Of a stretch of DNA of 35,500 nucleotides, positions 1 through 8,641 are shown in pieces. Under the pieces are notes generated by a model. That model had not been told where the DNA came from, made no database searches, and saw only the letters and a program-made list of their open reading frames with translations. Where the stretch lies: assembly GCF_031181705.1 (NCBI RefSeq), contig NZ_JAPSKN010000031.1:1-35500 (forward strand). Direction: 5' to 3'. Numbering within the stretch: position 1 is the stretch's first letter; every line of letters starts with the position of its first letter. The position numbers were made by a program, and so were the translations under genes. The stretch is from Streptomyces sp. Its GTDB lineage: Bacteria; Actinomycetota; Actinomycetes; Streptomycetales; Streptomycetaceae.

Positions 1-3
1 AGG

Positions 4-9
4 TAGGGT
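4..9 (+). promoter_or_regulatory. Putative -10 hexamer of the arc promoter (TAGGGT)
   Basis: TAGGGT followed by CTG lies 38 bases before the arc start codon, so a transcript would start near base 15. The same TAGGGTCTG string precedes pup (3683-3691), and TAGGGTCC precedes prcB (4189-4196). The -35 or activator region lies outside the window, so the promoter class cannot be judged. Confidence 0.4.
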
Positions 10-47
10 CTGGAAGCGTCCAGCTCCCCTTGGAGGAGGTGAGGACC

Positions 48-1814
48 GTGGCAGCCCACGACGACGACATGAACCGCGGCATCCGCCCGGGACGCGGGTC
101 CGACGACCCGGCCGGGCAGATCGCCTATCTTGAGCAGGAGATCGCCGTCCTGCGACGCAAGCTCGCCGACTCTCCGCGGCACACGAGGATTCTCGAAGAG
201 CGGATCGTCGAGCTGCAGACCAATCTGGCCGGCGTGTCCGCGCAGAACGAGCGACTCGCGAACACGCTCCGTGAGGCACGGGACCAGATCGTCGCCCTCA
301 AGGAGGAAGTCGACCGGCTCGCGCAGCCGCCGGCCGGCTTCGGGGTCTTCCTGACGGCGAACGAGGACGGCACCGCCGACATCTTCACCGGCGGCCGCAA
401 GCTCAGGGTGAACGTCAGCCCCAGCGTCGAGCTCGAGGAGCTCCGGCGCGGCCAGGAAGTCATGCTCAACGAAGCGCTCAACGTGGTCGAGGCCATGGAG
501 TTCGAGCGCGTCGGTGACATCGTCACCCTCAAGGAGATCCTCGAGGACGGCGAGCGGGCCCTGGTGCTCGGGCACACCGACGAGGAGCGGGTGGTGCGGC
601 TCGCCGAGCCGCTGCTGGACGTCACCATCCGCCCCGGCGACGCCCTGCTCCTGGAGCCCCGCTCCGGATACGTCTACGAGGTCGTCCCCAAGAGCGAGGT
701 CGAGGAGCTCGTCCTCGAAGAGGTCCCCGACATCGGCTACGAGCAGATCGGCGGTCTCGGCGGCCAGATCGAGGCCATCCGGGACGCCGTCGAGCTCCCC
801 TACCTCTACCCGGACCTGTTCAAGGAGCACGAACTGCGGCCGCCCAAGGGCGTGCTGCTGTACGGACCCCCTGGATGCGGTAAGACACTGATCGCCAAGG
901 CCGTGGCCAACTCACTGGCCAAGAAGGTCGCCGAGGTGACCGGCCAGGCCGCCGGCAAGAGCTTCTTCCTGAACATCAAGGGCCCCGAGCTGCTCAACAA
1001 GTACGTCGGTGAGACGGAGCGGCAGATCCGCCTCGTCTTCCAGCGGGCCCGTGAGAAGGCCAGCGAGGGCACGCCCGTCATCGTCTTCTTCGACGAGATG
1101 GAGTCCCTCTTCCGCACCCGCGGCTCCGGTGTCAGCTCGGACGTGGAGAACACCATCGTCCCGCAGCTGCTCGCCGAGATCGACGGTGTGGAGGGCCTGC
1201 AGAACGTGGTCGTGATCGGCGCCTCCAACCGCGAGGACATGATCGACCCGGCCATCCTGCGTCCCGGCCGGCTGGACGTGAAGATCAAGATCGAGCGTCC
1301 GGACGCCGAGGCGGCCAAGGACATCTTCGGCAAGTACCTCACCGAGCGCCTCCCGCTGCACGCCGACGACCTCGGCGAGCACGGCGGCGACAAGGGTGCC
1401 ACGGTCCAGAACATGATCCAGACGGCCGTCGAGCACATGTACGCCGAATCCGAGGAGAACCGCTTCCTGGAGGTCACCTACGCCAATGGTGACAAGGAAG
1501 TCCTGTACTTCAAGGACTTCAATTCCGGCGCCATGATCGAGAACATCGTGGGCCGTGCCAAGAAGATGGCGATCAAGGACTTCCTCGAGAAGAACCAGAA
1601 GGGCCTCCGGGTCTCCCACCTCCTCCAGGCCTGCGTGGACGAGTTCAAGGAGAACGAGGACCTGCCGAACACCACCAACCCCGACGACTGGGCCCGCATC
1701 TCCGGAAAGAAGGGCGAGCGGATCGTGTACATCCGTACGCTCATCACCGGAAAGCAGGGCGCGGACACCGGACGCTCCATCGACACGGTGGCGAACACCG
1801 GTCAGTACCTGTAA
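48..1814 (+). CDS. arc: Proteasome-associated AAA+ ATPase ARC/Mpa
   Basis: This is the hexameric ring ATPase that captures pupylated proteins, unfolds them and threads them into the 20S proteasome. The 588-residue product has the family layout: an N-terminal coiled coil (about residues 25-80) that binds Pup, a double OB-fold interdomain (about 80-230), and one AAA module. Walker A GPPGCGKT is at 273-280 and Walker B ends in D349/E350. The protein ends in GQYL, the known C-terminal motif that docks into the proteasome alpha ring. I chose GTG at 48 over the in-frame TTG at 30 because the purine-rich GGAGGAGGTGAGG (32-44) is its ribosome site, and because the length then equals the Streptomyces family length. 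A terminator follows, so it is probably transcribed apart from dop. Confidence 0.97.
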   Translation: MAAHDDDMNRGIRPGRGSDDPAGQIAYLEQEIAVLRRKLADSPRHTRILEERIVELQTNLAGVSAQNERLANTLREARDQIVALKEEVDRLAQPPAGFGVFLTANEDGTADIFTGGRKLRVNVSPSVELEELRRGQEVMLNEALNVVEAMEFERVGDIVTLKEILEDGERALVLGHTDEERVVRLAEPLLDVTIRPGDALLLEPRSGYVYEVVPKSEVEELVLEEVPDIGYEQIGGLGGQIEAIRDAVELPYLYPDLFKEHELRPPKGVLLYGPPGCGKTLIAKAVANSLAKKVAEVTGQAAGKSFFLNIKGPELLNKYVGETERQIRLVFQRAREKASEGTPVIVFFDEMESLFRTRGSGVSSDVENTIVPQLLAEIDGVEGLQNVVVIGASNREDMIDPAILRPGRLDVKIKIERPDAEAAKDIFGKYLTERLPLHADDLGEHGGDKGATVQNMIQTAVEHMYAESEENRFLEVTYANGDKEVLYFKDFNSGAMIENIVGRAKKMAIKDFLEKNQKGLRVSHLLQACVDEFKENEDLPNTTNPDDWARISGKKGERIVYIRTLITGKQGADTGRSIDTVANTGQYL

Positions 1815-1823
1815 AAGGCAGGG

Positions 1824-1867
1824 CGGCTGCGGGTGCCCGTCGCGGGTACCCGCAGCCGACTGTTTTT
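1824..1867 (+). terminator. Rho-independent terminator after arc
   Basis: An 11-bp perfect stem (CGGCTGCGGGT at 1824-1834 pairing with 1848-1858) and a 13-base loop are followed by TTTTT at 1863-1867. It lies 9 bases past the arc stop and separates arc from dop. Confidence 0.85.
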
Positions 1868-2048
1868 CAGGCCACGGCTGGAGCAACGCAATGACGCAAA
1901 TGATCTCCCCACCAGCGCAAAGGCGTTCTAGGCTCTTGCGTACCGCCGAGTCGCGCAGTGCGGGGACGGGCACCGCACACGCAACCGAGCGCCAGCGGTA
2001 TCTGAGTGGCGCCCACGACCGAGGGTGCCGCCGGGCAAGGAGGGCCGC
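1868..2048 (+). promoter_or_regulatory. arc-dop spacer with possible dop promoter
   Basis: This non-coding spacer follows the arc terminator, so dop needs its own promoter. TAGGCT at 1929-1934 is a reasonable -10 candidate, but I see no matching -35. AAGGAGGG at 2037-2044 is the dop ribosome site. Confidence 0.35.
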
Positions 2049-3560
2049 ATGACCGTACGGCGAGTAATGGGCATCGAGACGGAGTACGGGATCTCCGTCC
2101 CCGGCCACCCCAACGCCAATGCCATGCTCACCTCGTCCCAGATCGTGAACGCCTACGCGGCGGCGATGCACCGGGCCCGCCGGGCCCGCTGGGACTTCGA
2201 GGAGGAGAATCCGCTGCGGGACGCGCGAGGCTTCGACCTCGCCCGTGAGGCCGCCGACTCCAGCCAGCTCACCGACGAGGACATCGGCCTGGCCAACGTG
2301 ATCCTCACCAACGGTGCGCGGCTCTACGTCGACCACGCCCACCCCGAATACAGCTCTCCCGAGGTGACCAATCCGCGGGACGCGGTCCTGTGGGACAAGG
2401 CCGGCGAGCGGATCATGGCGGAGGCCGCGGAACGGGCCGCCCAGCTGCCCGGTGCCCAGCCGATCCACCTGTACAAGAACAACACCGACAACAAGGGCGC
2501 GTCCTACGGCACGCACGAGAACTACCTGATGAAGCGGGAGACCCCCTTCTCGGACATCGTGCGCCATCTGACGCCCTTCTTCGTCTCCCGTCAGGTCTTC
2601 GCCGGAGCGGGCCGCGTCGGCATCGGCCAGGACGGGCACGAGCATGGTTTCCAGCTCAGCCAGCGGGCCGACTACTTCGAGGTCGAGGTCGGCCTGGAGA
2701 CGACGCTCAAGCGCCCCATCATCAACACCCGCGACGAGCCGCACGCGGACGCCGAGAAGTACCGGCGTCTGCACGTGATCATCGGTGACGCGAACCTGTC
2801 GGAGATCTCGACCTATCTGAAGCTGGGCACGACCGCGCTGGTGCTGTCGATGATCGAGGACGGTTTCATCGCCGTGGACCTGGCCGTCGACCAGCCGGTG
2901 CGCACCCTCCACCAGGTCTCGCACGACCCGTCCCTGAAGCGCCTGGTCACGCTGCGCAGCGGCCGTACGCTCACGGCGGTCCAGCTGCAGATGGAGTACT
3001 ACGAGCTCGCGCGCAAGTACGTGGAGGAGCGGTTCGGCGCCGACGCCGACGAACAGACCAAGGACGTCCTGTCCCGCTGGGAGGACACCCTCACCCGTCT
3101 GGAGCACGACCCGATGAGTCTGGCCGGGGAGCTGGACTGGGTCGCCAAGCGGGAGCTGATGGAGGGCTACCGCCGCCGGGACGCCCTCGACTGGGACGCG
3201 GCCCGGCTGCACCTGGTCGACCTCCAGTACGCCGACGTACGGCCCGACAAGGGCCTCTACAACCGTCTGGTGGCCCGGGGGCGCATGAAGCGGCTGCTGA
3301 CCGACGAGGACGTCGAGCGGGCCCGTACGGCGCCGCCGGAGGACACCCGGGCGTACTTCCGCGGACGCTGCCTGGAGCAGTACGCGGACGACGTCGCGGC
3401 CGCCTCCTGGGACTCGGTGATCTTCGATCTGCCGGGCCGGGACTCGCTGCAGCGCGTCCCAACCCTGGAACCGCTTCGCGGAACGCGTAATCACGTCAAG
3501 GAGCTCCTGGACCGCTGCCGTACCGCGGAAGACCTGGTCAGGGTGCTTTCGGGAGGATGA
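2049..3560 (+). CDS. dop: Pup deamidase/depupylase Dop
   Basis: Dop converts the C-terminal Gln of Pup to Glu, which makes Pup ready for ligation, and also removes Pup from tagged proteins. The 503-residue product belongs to the glutamine-synthetase-like carboxylate-amine ligase fold. The N-terminal GIETEYG (E10) is an ATP/Mg-binding strand. D95 in [14 protein letters not shown] is the residue implicated in catalysis. The extra stretch before it (about residues 42-80) is the Dop-loop, which is absent from the paralogous ligase PafA encoded at 8642-10003. ATG at 2049 is preferred to the in-frame GTG at 2025 because AAGGAGGG sits just before it. Pup follows 178 bases downstream, behind its own promoter-like element. 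Confidence 0.96.
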   Translation: MTVRRVMGIETEYGISVPGHPNANAMLTSSQIVNAYAAAMHRARRARWDFEEENPLRDARGFDLAREAADSSQLTDEDIGLANVILTNGARLYVDHAHPEYSSPEVTNPRDAVLWDKAGERIMAEAAERAAQLPGAQPIHLYKNNTDNKGASYGTHENYLMKRETPFSDIVRHLTPFFVSRQVFAGAGRVGIGQDGHEHGFQLSQRADYFEVEVGLETTLKRPIINTRDEPHADAEKYRRLHVIIGDANLSEISTYLKLGTTALVLSMIEDGFIAVDLAVDQPVRTLHQVSHDPSLKRLVTLRSGRTLTAVQLQMEYYELARKYVEERFGADADEQTKDVLSRWEDTLTRLEHDPMSLAGELDWVAKRELMEGYRRRDALDWDAARLHLVDLQYADVRPDKGLYNRLVARGRMKRLLTDEDVERARTAPPEDTRAYFRGRCLEQYADDVAAASWDSVIFDLPGRDSLQRVPTLEPLRGTRNHVKELLDRCRTAEDLVRVLSGG

Positions 3561-3665
3561 ACGCGATCAGGGGGTACTCGGGTCGGGCCCGCCGGACAGG
3601 GTGGAAAATCCCTGGTCCGGGAATCATCGAGGTGGTCCCCGTACGTTGGAGCAACTGCGGGGCCA

Positions 3666-3688
3666 TTGTCAGACCCGGCGAGTAGGGT
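3666..3688 (+). promoter_or_regulatory. PafBC/RecA-NDp-like promoter of pup
   Basis: TTGTCAGAC (3666-3674), eight bases, then TAGGGT (3683-3688) has the geometry of the actinobacterial RecA-NDp promoter (TTGTCRGTG-N8-TANNNT). Seven of the nine upstream bases match, and all fixed bases of the -10 match. The transcript would start near 3695, giving a leader of about 45 bases. Binding by PafBC is inferred, not shown. Confidence 0.5.
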
Positions 3689-3738
3689 CTGATCTTGACC
3701 GAGCAACTGTGTCGGGCGAACCGAGCGGGGTGAGGGAT

Positions 3739-3957
3739 ATGGCGACCAAGGACACCGGCGGCGGACAGCAGAAGGCCACCCGGTCCACCGAGGAGGTCGA
3801 GGAGCAGGCGGCAGAGGCGCAGGCTTCCGAGGACCTCAAGGAGCGTCAGGAGAAGCTGAGCGACGACGTGGACTCGGTTCTCGACGAGATCGACGACGTC
3901 CTTGAGGAGAACGCCGAGGACTTCGTGCGGTCCTTCGTGCAAAAAGGTGGCCAGTAA
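3739..3957 (+). CDS. pup: Prokaryotic ubiquitin-like protein Pup
   Basis: Pup is the protein tag that PafA attaches to lysines of proteins destined for the proteasome. The 72-residue product is small, acidic and low-complexity, as expected of this disordered protein. It has a Gly/Gln-rich N-terminus, a central Glu/Asp-rich region able to form a helix on the ARC coiled coil (DDVDSVLDEIDDVLEENAEDF), and the C-terminus VQKGGQ. The final Gln means that Dop must deamidate it to GGE before use. I chose ATG at 3739; an in-frame GTG at 3730 would add three residues. The GGGG/GAGGG purines at 3727-3736 are the likely ribosome site. Confidence 0.97.
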   Translation: MATKDTGGGQQKATRSTEEVEEQAAEAQASEDLKERQEKLSDDVDSVLDEIDDVLEENAEDFVRSFVQKGGQ

Positions 3958-4293
3958 GGCGCCTGTGCCTTCATTTCGAAGGTGAATGGGGTGCGCGGGT
4001 GACGGACGGGCGGAGCGCGGAGCGCTGCGCGCGGGACAGGGCGTGACGCACTGTCCTCGTGTGCGGCGCTCCGGGCGTCCGACGGTGCCGGAACCCGGCG
4101 GCCCGCCGGCCGAGCGCGGCGGGCAAGTGCGGCATCGCTCCGGCGGAGTTGGGGTCGCCGGGCATGTGGATCACCGCCGCAGGACGGGTAGGGTCCGTGG
4201 CATACCGTGCCCCCGGTCGCAACCGGACCGGGGTTGTTCCAAGCATCGGCCCGACGTCACAGGGCGGGCTGTCGCATACGTGGAAGGAATCGC
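3958..4293 (+). promoter_or_regulatory. pup-prcB intergenic region with prcB -10 candidate
   Basis: There is no convincing gene in this 336-base gap; reading frames here lack family-like sequence. TAGGGT at 4189-4194 is a -10 candidate for prcBA, but the RecA-NDp TTGTC element is absent at the required distance and no good -35 is visible. GGAAGG at 4282-4287 is the prcB ribosome site. A small hairpin (CCTTC 3968-3972 with GAAGG 3978-3982) just after pup is too weak to call a terminator. Confidence 0.4.
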
Positions 4294-5139
4294 GTGGAAG
4301 CCAACACTCGTAGCACCGGGCGTCTACCAGCTGCCTTCCTGACGCCAGGCTCTTCCTCCTTCATGGACTTCCTGTCCGAGCACCAGCCGGAGATGCTGCC
4401 GGGCAACCGGCAACTGCCCCCCACCCAGGGCGTGATCGAGGCACCGCACGGGACCACGATCGTCGCCGTGACGTTCCCCGGCGGCGTCGTCCTCGCCGGT
4501 GACCGCCGGGCCACCATGGGCAACGTCATCGCGCAGCGGGACATCGAGAAGGTCTTCCCCGCCGACGAGTACTCGGCGGTGGGCATCGCCGGCACGGCGG
4601 GTCTGGCCGTGGAGATGGTGAAGCTCTTCCAGCTGGAGCTGGAGCACTTCGAGAAGGTCGAGGGCGCTCAGCTGTCCCTGGAGGGCAAGGCCAACCGGCT
4701 GTCGACGATGATCCGCTCGAACCTGGGCATGGCCATGCAGGGACTGGCCGTCGTCCCGCTGTTCGCCGGGTACGACGTCGACCGGGGGAAGGGCCGGATC
4801 TTCTCCTACGACGTCACGGGCGGGCGTTCCGAGGAGCAGGGGTACGCGGCCACCGGTTCCGGCTCGATCTTCGCGCGGGGCGCGATGAAGAAGCTCTTCC
4901 GGGAGGACCTGAGCGAGGCCGAGGCCACGACGCTCGTGGTCCAGGCGCTCTACGACGCGGCAGACGACGACTCGGCGACCGGTGGTCCCGACGTCGCCCG
5001 CCGGATCTATCCCATCGTCACCGTGATCACCGAGGACGGCTTCCGCCGGCTCTCCGAGGACGAGGCGTCGCAGATCGCGCGCTCGATCCTGGAGCGGCGG
5101 CTGGAGCAGCCGGACGGTCCGCGGGCCGCGCTGCTGTGA
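4294..5139 (+). CDS. prcB: 20S proteasome beta subunit PrcB
   Basis: This is the catalytic subunit of the proteasome core, an N-terminal-nucleophile threonine protease. The 281-residue precursor has a propeptide of about 53 residues. Self-cleavage at [10 protein letters not shown] exposes T54 as the nucleophile, and the downstream [16 protein letters not shown] is the conserved beta-subunit core. GTG at 4294 was chosen because GGAAGG (4282-4287) is well placed and the length matches known Streptomyces PrcB. An in-frame ATG at 4207 would add 29 residues of low-quality sequence. It lies 68 bases before prcA and is probably co-transcribed with it. Confidence 0.97.
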   Translation: MEANTRSTGRLPAAFLTPGSSSFMDFLSEHQPEMLPGNRQLPPTQGVIEAPHGTTIVAVTFPGGVVLAGDRRATMGNVIAQRDIEKVFPADEYSAVGIAGTAGLAVEMVKLFQLELEHFEKVEGAQLSLEGKANRLSTMIRSNLGMAMQGLAVVPLFAGYDVDRGKGRIFSYDVTGGRSEEQGYAATGSGSIFARGAMKKLFREDLSEAEATTLVVQALYDAADDDSATGGPDVARRIYPIVTVITEDGFRRLSEDEASQIARSILERRLEQPDGPRAALL

Positions 5140-5207
5140 GCGGCGGGCTGTCTTGACGAGGTGGTCCAGTGAATCGACGGAATCCTGAAGAGAGGGACGG
5201 ATAACCG

Positions 5208-5951
5208 GTGTCGACGCCGTTCTATGTCTCACCCCAGCAGGCCATGGCCGACCGGGCGGAGTACGCCCGGAAGGGCATCGCCCGTGGTCGCAGCCTGGTC
5301 GTGCTGCAGTACGCCGACGGCATCGTGTTCGTCGGCGAGAACCCGTCCCGTGCGCTGCACAAGTTCAGCGAGATCTACGACCGGATCGGCTTCGCGGCCG
5401 CCGGCAAGTACAACGAGTACGAGAACCTGCGGATCGGCGGCGTGCGCTACGCCGACCTGCGGGGTTACACCTACGACCGGGGCGATGTGACGGCCCGGGG
5501 CCTGGCGAACGTGTACGCGCAGACGCTGGGCACGATCTTCTCCAGCGCGGCCGAGAAGCCGTACGAGGTGGAGCTGGTGGTGGCCGAGGTCGGGGAGACG
5601 CCCGACGGCGACCAGATCTACCGGCTGCCGCACGACGGGTCCATCGTGGACGAGCACGGCTCGGTCGCGGTGGGCGGCAACGCGGAGCAGATCAGCAGCT
5701 ACCTGGATCAGCGCCACCGGGACGGTATGACGCTGGCGGAGGCGCTGAAGCTGGCGGTGCAGTCGCTGTCGCGCGACACCAACGGCAGCGAGCGGGAGAT
5801 TCCCGCGGAGCGGCTGGAGGTGGCGGTGCTGGACCGGACGCGGCCGCAGAAGCGGAAGTTCAAGCGGATCAGCGGGCGCCAGCTGTCCCGGTTGCTGGAG
5901 GAGGCGGCCGCGGCGGGCGGTTCGGAGACGGCGTCGAAGGACCCCGAGTAG
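5208..5951 (+). CDS. prcA: 20S proteasome alpha subunit PrcA
   Basis: PrcA forms the outer heptameric rings of the 20S core, gates the entry pore and gives the docking pockets for the ARC C-terminal tail. The 247-residue product starts with [28 protein letters not shown], the typical bacterial alpha-subunit gating segment, followed by the Ntn-hydrolase fold. It has no catalytic N-terminal Thr, as expected. GTG at 5208 follows an AGAGGGACGG ribosome site. It is the last gene of the prcBA pair, and a GC-rich hairpin follows at 5977-6005. Confidence 0.97.
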   Translation: MSTPFYVSPQQAMADRAEYARKGIARGRSLVVLQYADGIVFVGENPSRALHKFSEIYDRIGFAAAGKYNEYENLRIGGVRYADLRGYTYDRGDVTARGLANVYAQTLGTIFSSAAEKPYEVELVVAEVGETPDGDQIYRLPHDGSIVDEHGSVAVGGNAEQISSYLDQRHRDGMTLAEALKLAVQSLSRDTNGSEREIPAERLEVAVLDRTRPQKRKFKRISGRQLSRLLEEAAAAGGSETASKDPE

Positions 5952-6273
5952 TCGTACCGAGGGTTGCTTCGGGCGTGCCCCGGTCGCGGTTGTGGCGGCC
6001 GGGGCGCGGTCGTGTGGGGGTGCGCCTCCTCGCCTGACGGTGGGGTGGTGGGTCGGGGCCGCACCGGGGGGTGTTCCGTCCTCGGAACGGCGCGAGGGGG
6101 TCGGACGCCGACCGACTGTCCGTTGACGCGCCAACCGCTGCGGGCGCACACCCCCTGCACGGCCCTTCGCGCCGTCCGGCGGGTGCGGGCGCGTCGTGCT
6201 TCCGCCCTGGCTGCGGGCATGCGTGCCGCGGGGGGCACCTCGTTCCGCCGAGTGCGGACCCACCCGGCCTCGA
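5952..6273. other. prcA-lacI intergenic region, non-coding
   Basis: Between the two convergent genes I see only a GC-rich hairpin near prcA (5977-6005). The frames that read through show no recognisable protein or ribosome site. Confidence 0.5.
5977..6005 (+). terminator. Possible GC-rich terminator hairpin after prcA
   Basis: An 11-bp stem with one G-T pair (GCCCCGGTCGC at 5977-5987 with 5995-6005) and a 7-base loop lies 25 bases past the prcA stop. There is no U tract, which is common for actinobacterial terminators but lowers certainty. Confidence 0.45.
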
Positions 6274-7326
6274 CTAACGCGGTGGTGCCGTGGAGCCCCG
6301 TTCCACCAGCCGGACCGGGATGTCCCCGCTCTCGGGCTCACGGTCCTCCAGGACGGCCAGCAGGGCCCGCATGCCCCGTTCGCCGAACAGTTCCGCGTCC
6401 AGGCGGACCGTCGTCAGCTCCGGGTCGATCGCCGTGGCCAGGGCCAGGTCGTCCAGGCCGGTGACCGACAGGTCGTCCGGGATGCGCAGGCCCAGGCGGC
6501 GGGCCGCCTTGTACACGCCCGCGGCCAGGAGGTCGTCGTCGCAGACCACGGCCGTGGGACGAGGTCCGCGGGCGGACAGGGCGGCCTCCGCCGCCGGTAC
6601 CGCCTCCTCGATGGAGATCGGGGAGCGGGCCGTGGAGACCGAGGTGCCGGGCACGGCGGCGAGGCGGGAGGCCAGTTCCCGGGACCGTACCTCGAAGGTC
6701 CAGGACGGCACGTCCGCCGCGAGGTGGAGGAAGCGGCGGTGGCCCAGGGACAGCAGGTGCTCGGCGACCTGGCGGACACCGTCGGCGATGTCCAGGTTGA
6801 CCGTCGCCGCGCCGTGGCTGCCCGCCGGGTCGCTGTCCAGCATGACCAGGGGGAGCGCCTCGCCGCGGATGGCGGTCAGCGCGTCCGCCGCCATGGACGA
6901 GGCGATGACGCCGTCCAGGGCCGCCTGCGCGGAGGCGAACGGGTCGCGCGCGGGGCCGATGCCCTCGGGGGAGGGGTAGAGGACCACGCCGAAGCCGTGC
7001 TCCGCGGCGACCCGGGCCGCGCCGGTGTAGACGCCCGCGAAGAACTCCGTGGTGAGGGCCGGGACCACCAGCAGGACCGTGCGCGTACGGCCCAGACGCA
7101 GGTGGCGGGCGGCCATGTTCGGGCGGTAGCCCAGGTCGCGGGCGGCCTCGCGGACCCGTGCGGCGGTCGCCTCCGAGACGCGGCCGCGCCACTTGTCGCC
7201 CAGGACCAGCGACACGGCCGCCTGGGAGACGCCGGCGGCCTGGGCGACGTCCCGGCTCGTGGGGCGGGTGCTGCCTCGTGCCACCGTGGGCCTGCTCTTT
7301 CGTATGGACGCGTGAACAGCCGACAT
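6274..7326 (-). CDS. LacI-family transcriptional regulator
   Basis: This 350-residue repressor-type protein has an N-terminal LacI helix-turn-helix (about residues 22-75: TSRDVAQAAGVSQAAVSLVLGD, then the hinge-helix region RPNMAARHLR). A periplasmic-binding-protein-like sensor domain follows (about 80-345), probably for a sugar or nucleoside-like ligand I cannot name. It diverges from the MFS gene at 7373 with only 46 bases between the start codons. That gap holds a near-perfect 14-bp palindrome and a second TACGTA core, so it probably represses both itself and the transporter. The pair sits between prcA and pafA, with no obvious functional link to the proteasome. Confidence 0.9.
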   Translation of the reverse strand: MSAVHASIRKSRPTVARGSTRPTSRDVAQAAGVSQAAVSLVLGDKWRGRVSEATAARVREAARDLGYRPNMAARHLRLGRTRTVLLVVPALTTEFFAGVYTGAARVAAEHGFGVVLYPSPEGIGPARDPFASAQAALDGVIASSMAADALTAIRGEALPLVMLDSDPAGSHGAATVNLDIADGVRQVAEHLLSLGHRRFLHLAADVPSWTFEVRSRELASRLAAVPGTSVSTARSPISIEEAVPAAEAALSARGPRPTAVVCDDDLLAAGVYKAARRLGLRIPDDLSVTGLDDLALATAIDPELTTVRLDAELFGERGMRALLAVLEDREPESGDIPVRLVERGSTAPPR

Positions 7327-7328
7327 GG

Positions 7329-7359
7329 TACGTATGGAGCTCGACGTTATACGTAAAAC
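7329..7359. promoter_or_regulatory. Probable LacI-type operator between lacI and MFS genes
   Basis: GTTATACGTAAAAC (7346-7359) is palindromic except for one base pair, and is centred on TACGTA. A second TACGTA core lies at 7329-7334, exactly 20 bp (about two helical turns) away and next to the lacI start codon. Divergent placement suggests control of both genes. Confidence 0.6.
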
Positions 7360-7372
7360 CTAGGGCGGGGAC

Positions 7373-8632
7373 ATGGCCACGGGATACCTGGAGATCCTTC
7401 GGGCGCGACACGCCGCCCGGCTGCTCGTCGGCACACTGGTCGGCCGGCTGCCCAACGCCACGGCCGCCATCGCGATCGTGCTCTTCGTGCGCGCGGAGGG
7501 CGGCACGTACAGCCTGGCCGGTGCGCTGGCGGCGGTGTACGGCGTCGCCAACGCCGTCGGCCAGCCGGTGCTGGGGCGGTTCGTGGACCTGCGCGGACAG
7601 CCGCGGGTGCAGCTGCCCGCCGCCGTGCTGTCGGCGCTGGCGATGGCCGCCTTCGCCTTCCTCGGCATCGGCTCGCTCCCGCTCGCGTACCTCGCCGTCG
7701 CGGCCGCCGGTCTGTTCACGCCGCCCCTGGAGGGCGGGCTGCGGGCGCTGTGGCCCTCCGTGCTGCGCCGGGAGGACCAGGTGCACACGGCGTACGCCAT
7801 GGACGCCGTGGCCCAGGAGGTGATGTTCACCGCCGGGCCGCTGCTGGTGACGCTGTGCGTGTCCCTGTGGTCCGCGCAGGCCGCGCTGCTCGTGCTGAAC
7901 GTCGTCGGGGTGCTCGGGGCGCTGTCCGTGGTCGTGTCGCCGCCCTCGCGGGCCTGGCGGTCGGCGCCGCGCGAGGCCCACTGGCTCGGTGCGCTGCGCT
8001 CGTCGGGGCTGCTGGCCCTGCTCGCGGCGTTCCTGTTCATCGGGATGGCCCTGGGGTCCATCACGGTCGCCTCCGTGCCCTACGCGGACGACCACGGCGG
8101 CGACGCCGTGTACGGGTGGCTGATGGCGGCGCTGGGCTTCGGCGCGCTGGTGGGCGGTGCCGTCTACGGCGCCCGGCAGTGGGCCGGTGAGCCCGCGCGG
8201 CGACTGCGGGTGCTGGTGGCCCTCCTGGTGGTGTGTTACCTGCCGCTGATGCTCATGCCGGACGCGGTGCCCATGGTGGCGCTGACCGCGCTCGCCGGCG
8301 TCTTCCTCGCGCCCGCCATCGCCTGCGCGTTCGTCCTGGTCGACCGGCACGCCCCGCGCGGCACGGTCACCGAGGCGTTCTCCTGGCTGGTGACCACCTT
8401 CACCGTGGGCCACTCGGTCGGCACGGGCGTCGCGGGGCCCGTCGTGGAGGCGGGCGGGGCGCAGTGGGGCTTCGCCGTGCCGGCTCTCGCGGGTGGCGTG
8501 TCCCTGCTGGTTTTGGCCGCCACGGGACGGGTAGTCGCAGCTCCCGGCCAAGGAGCGGTCGTCGCGGCCGGTTCGGAAAATGATCCGAACCGTGCCGTCG
8601 AACCCCGTTTCAGTTCAGGGGATCGGGCGTAA
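7373..8632 (+). CDS. MFS transporter
   Basis: This 419-residue integral membrane protein of the major facilitator superfamily has about 12 hydrophobic segments. Between helices 2 and 3 it has a typical motif-A-like loop (VLGRFVDLRGQPRVQLP). The substrate cannot be read from sequence; exporter-type homologues are often annotated as drug or sugar efflux proteins. ATG at 7373 follows AGGGCGGGG. Its promoter region overlaps the presumed operator of the divergent LacI regulator, its likely controller. Its TAA stop (8630-8632) overlaps the -10 hexamer proposed for pafA. Confidence 0.88.
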   Translation: MATGYLEILRARHAARLLVGTLVGRLPNATAAIAIVLFVRAEGGTYSLAGALAAVYGVANAVGQPVLGRFVDLRGQPRVQLPAAVLSALAMAAFAFLGIGSLPLAYLAVAAAGLFTPPLEGGLRALWPSVLRREDQVHTAYAMDAVAQEVMFTAGPLLVTLCVSLWSAQAALLVLNVVGVLGALSVVVSPPSRAWRSAPREAHWLGALRSSGLLALLAAFLFIGMALGSITVASVPYADDHGGDAVYGWLMAALGFGALVGGAVYGARQWAGEPARRLRVLVALLVVCYLPLMLMPDAVPMVALTALAGVFLAPAIACAFVLVDRHAPRGTVTEAFSWLVTTFTVGHSVGTGVAGPVVEAGGAQWGFAVPALAGGVSLLVLAATGRVVAAPGQGAVVAAGSENDPNRAVEPRFSSGDRA

Positions 8633-8635
8633 TGT
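8630..8635 (+). promoter_or_regulatory. Putative -10 (TAATGT) for a leaderless pafA transcript
   Basis: TAATGT ends six bases before the pafA ATG, and no ribosome site is visible before that ATG. Both points fit transcription starting at or next to the A of ATG. I see no clear -35. Confidence 0.45.
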
Positions 8636-8641
8636 TCCCTC

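Noticed and set aside
912..3494. 860-residue open frame on the minus strand across arc and dop
   Set aside because: It is antisense to two certain genes, has no recognisable motifs or ribosome site, and is a typical GC-bias open frame.
4172..4194. RecA-NDp promoter before prcB
   Set aside because: The -10-like TAGGGT is there, but the upstream bases do not resemble TTGTCRGTG.
4059..4313. Small frame between pup and prcB
   Set aside because: It is low-complexity Arg/Pro/Gly sequence, overlaps the prcB start and lacks a ribosome site or motif.
5964..6464. Possible gene between prcA and lacI
   Set aside because: It has no ribosome site and no family-like sequence, and it runs into the antisense of lacI.
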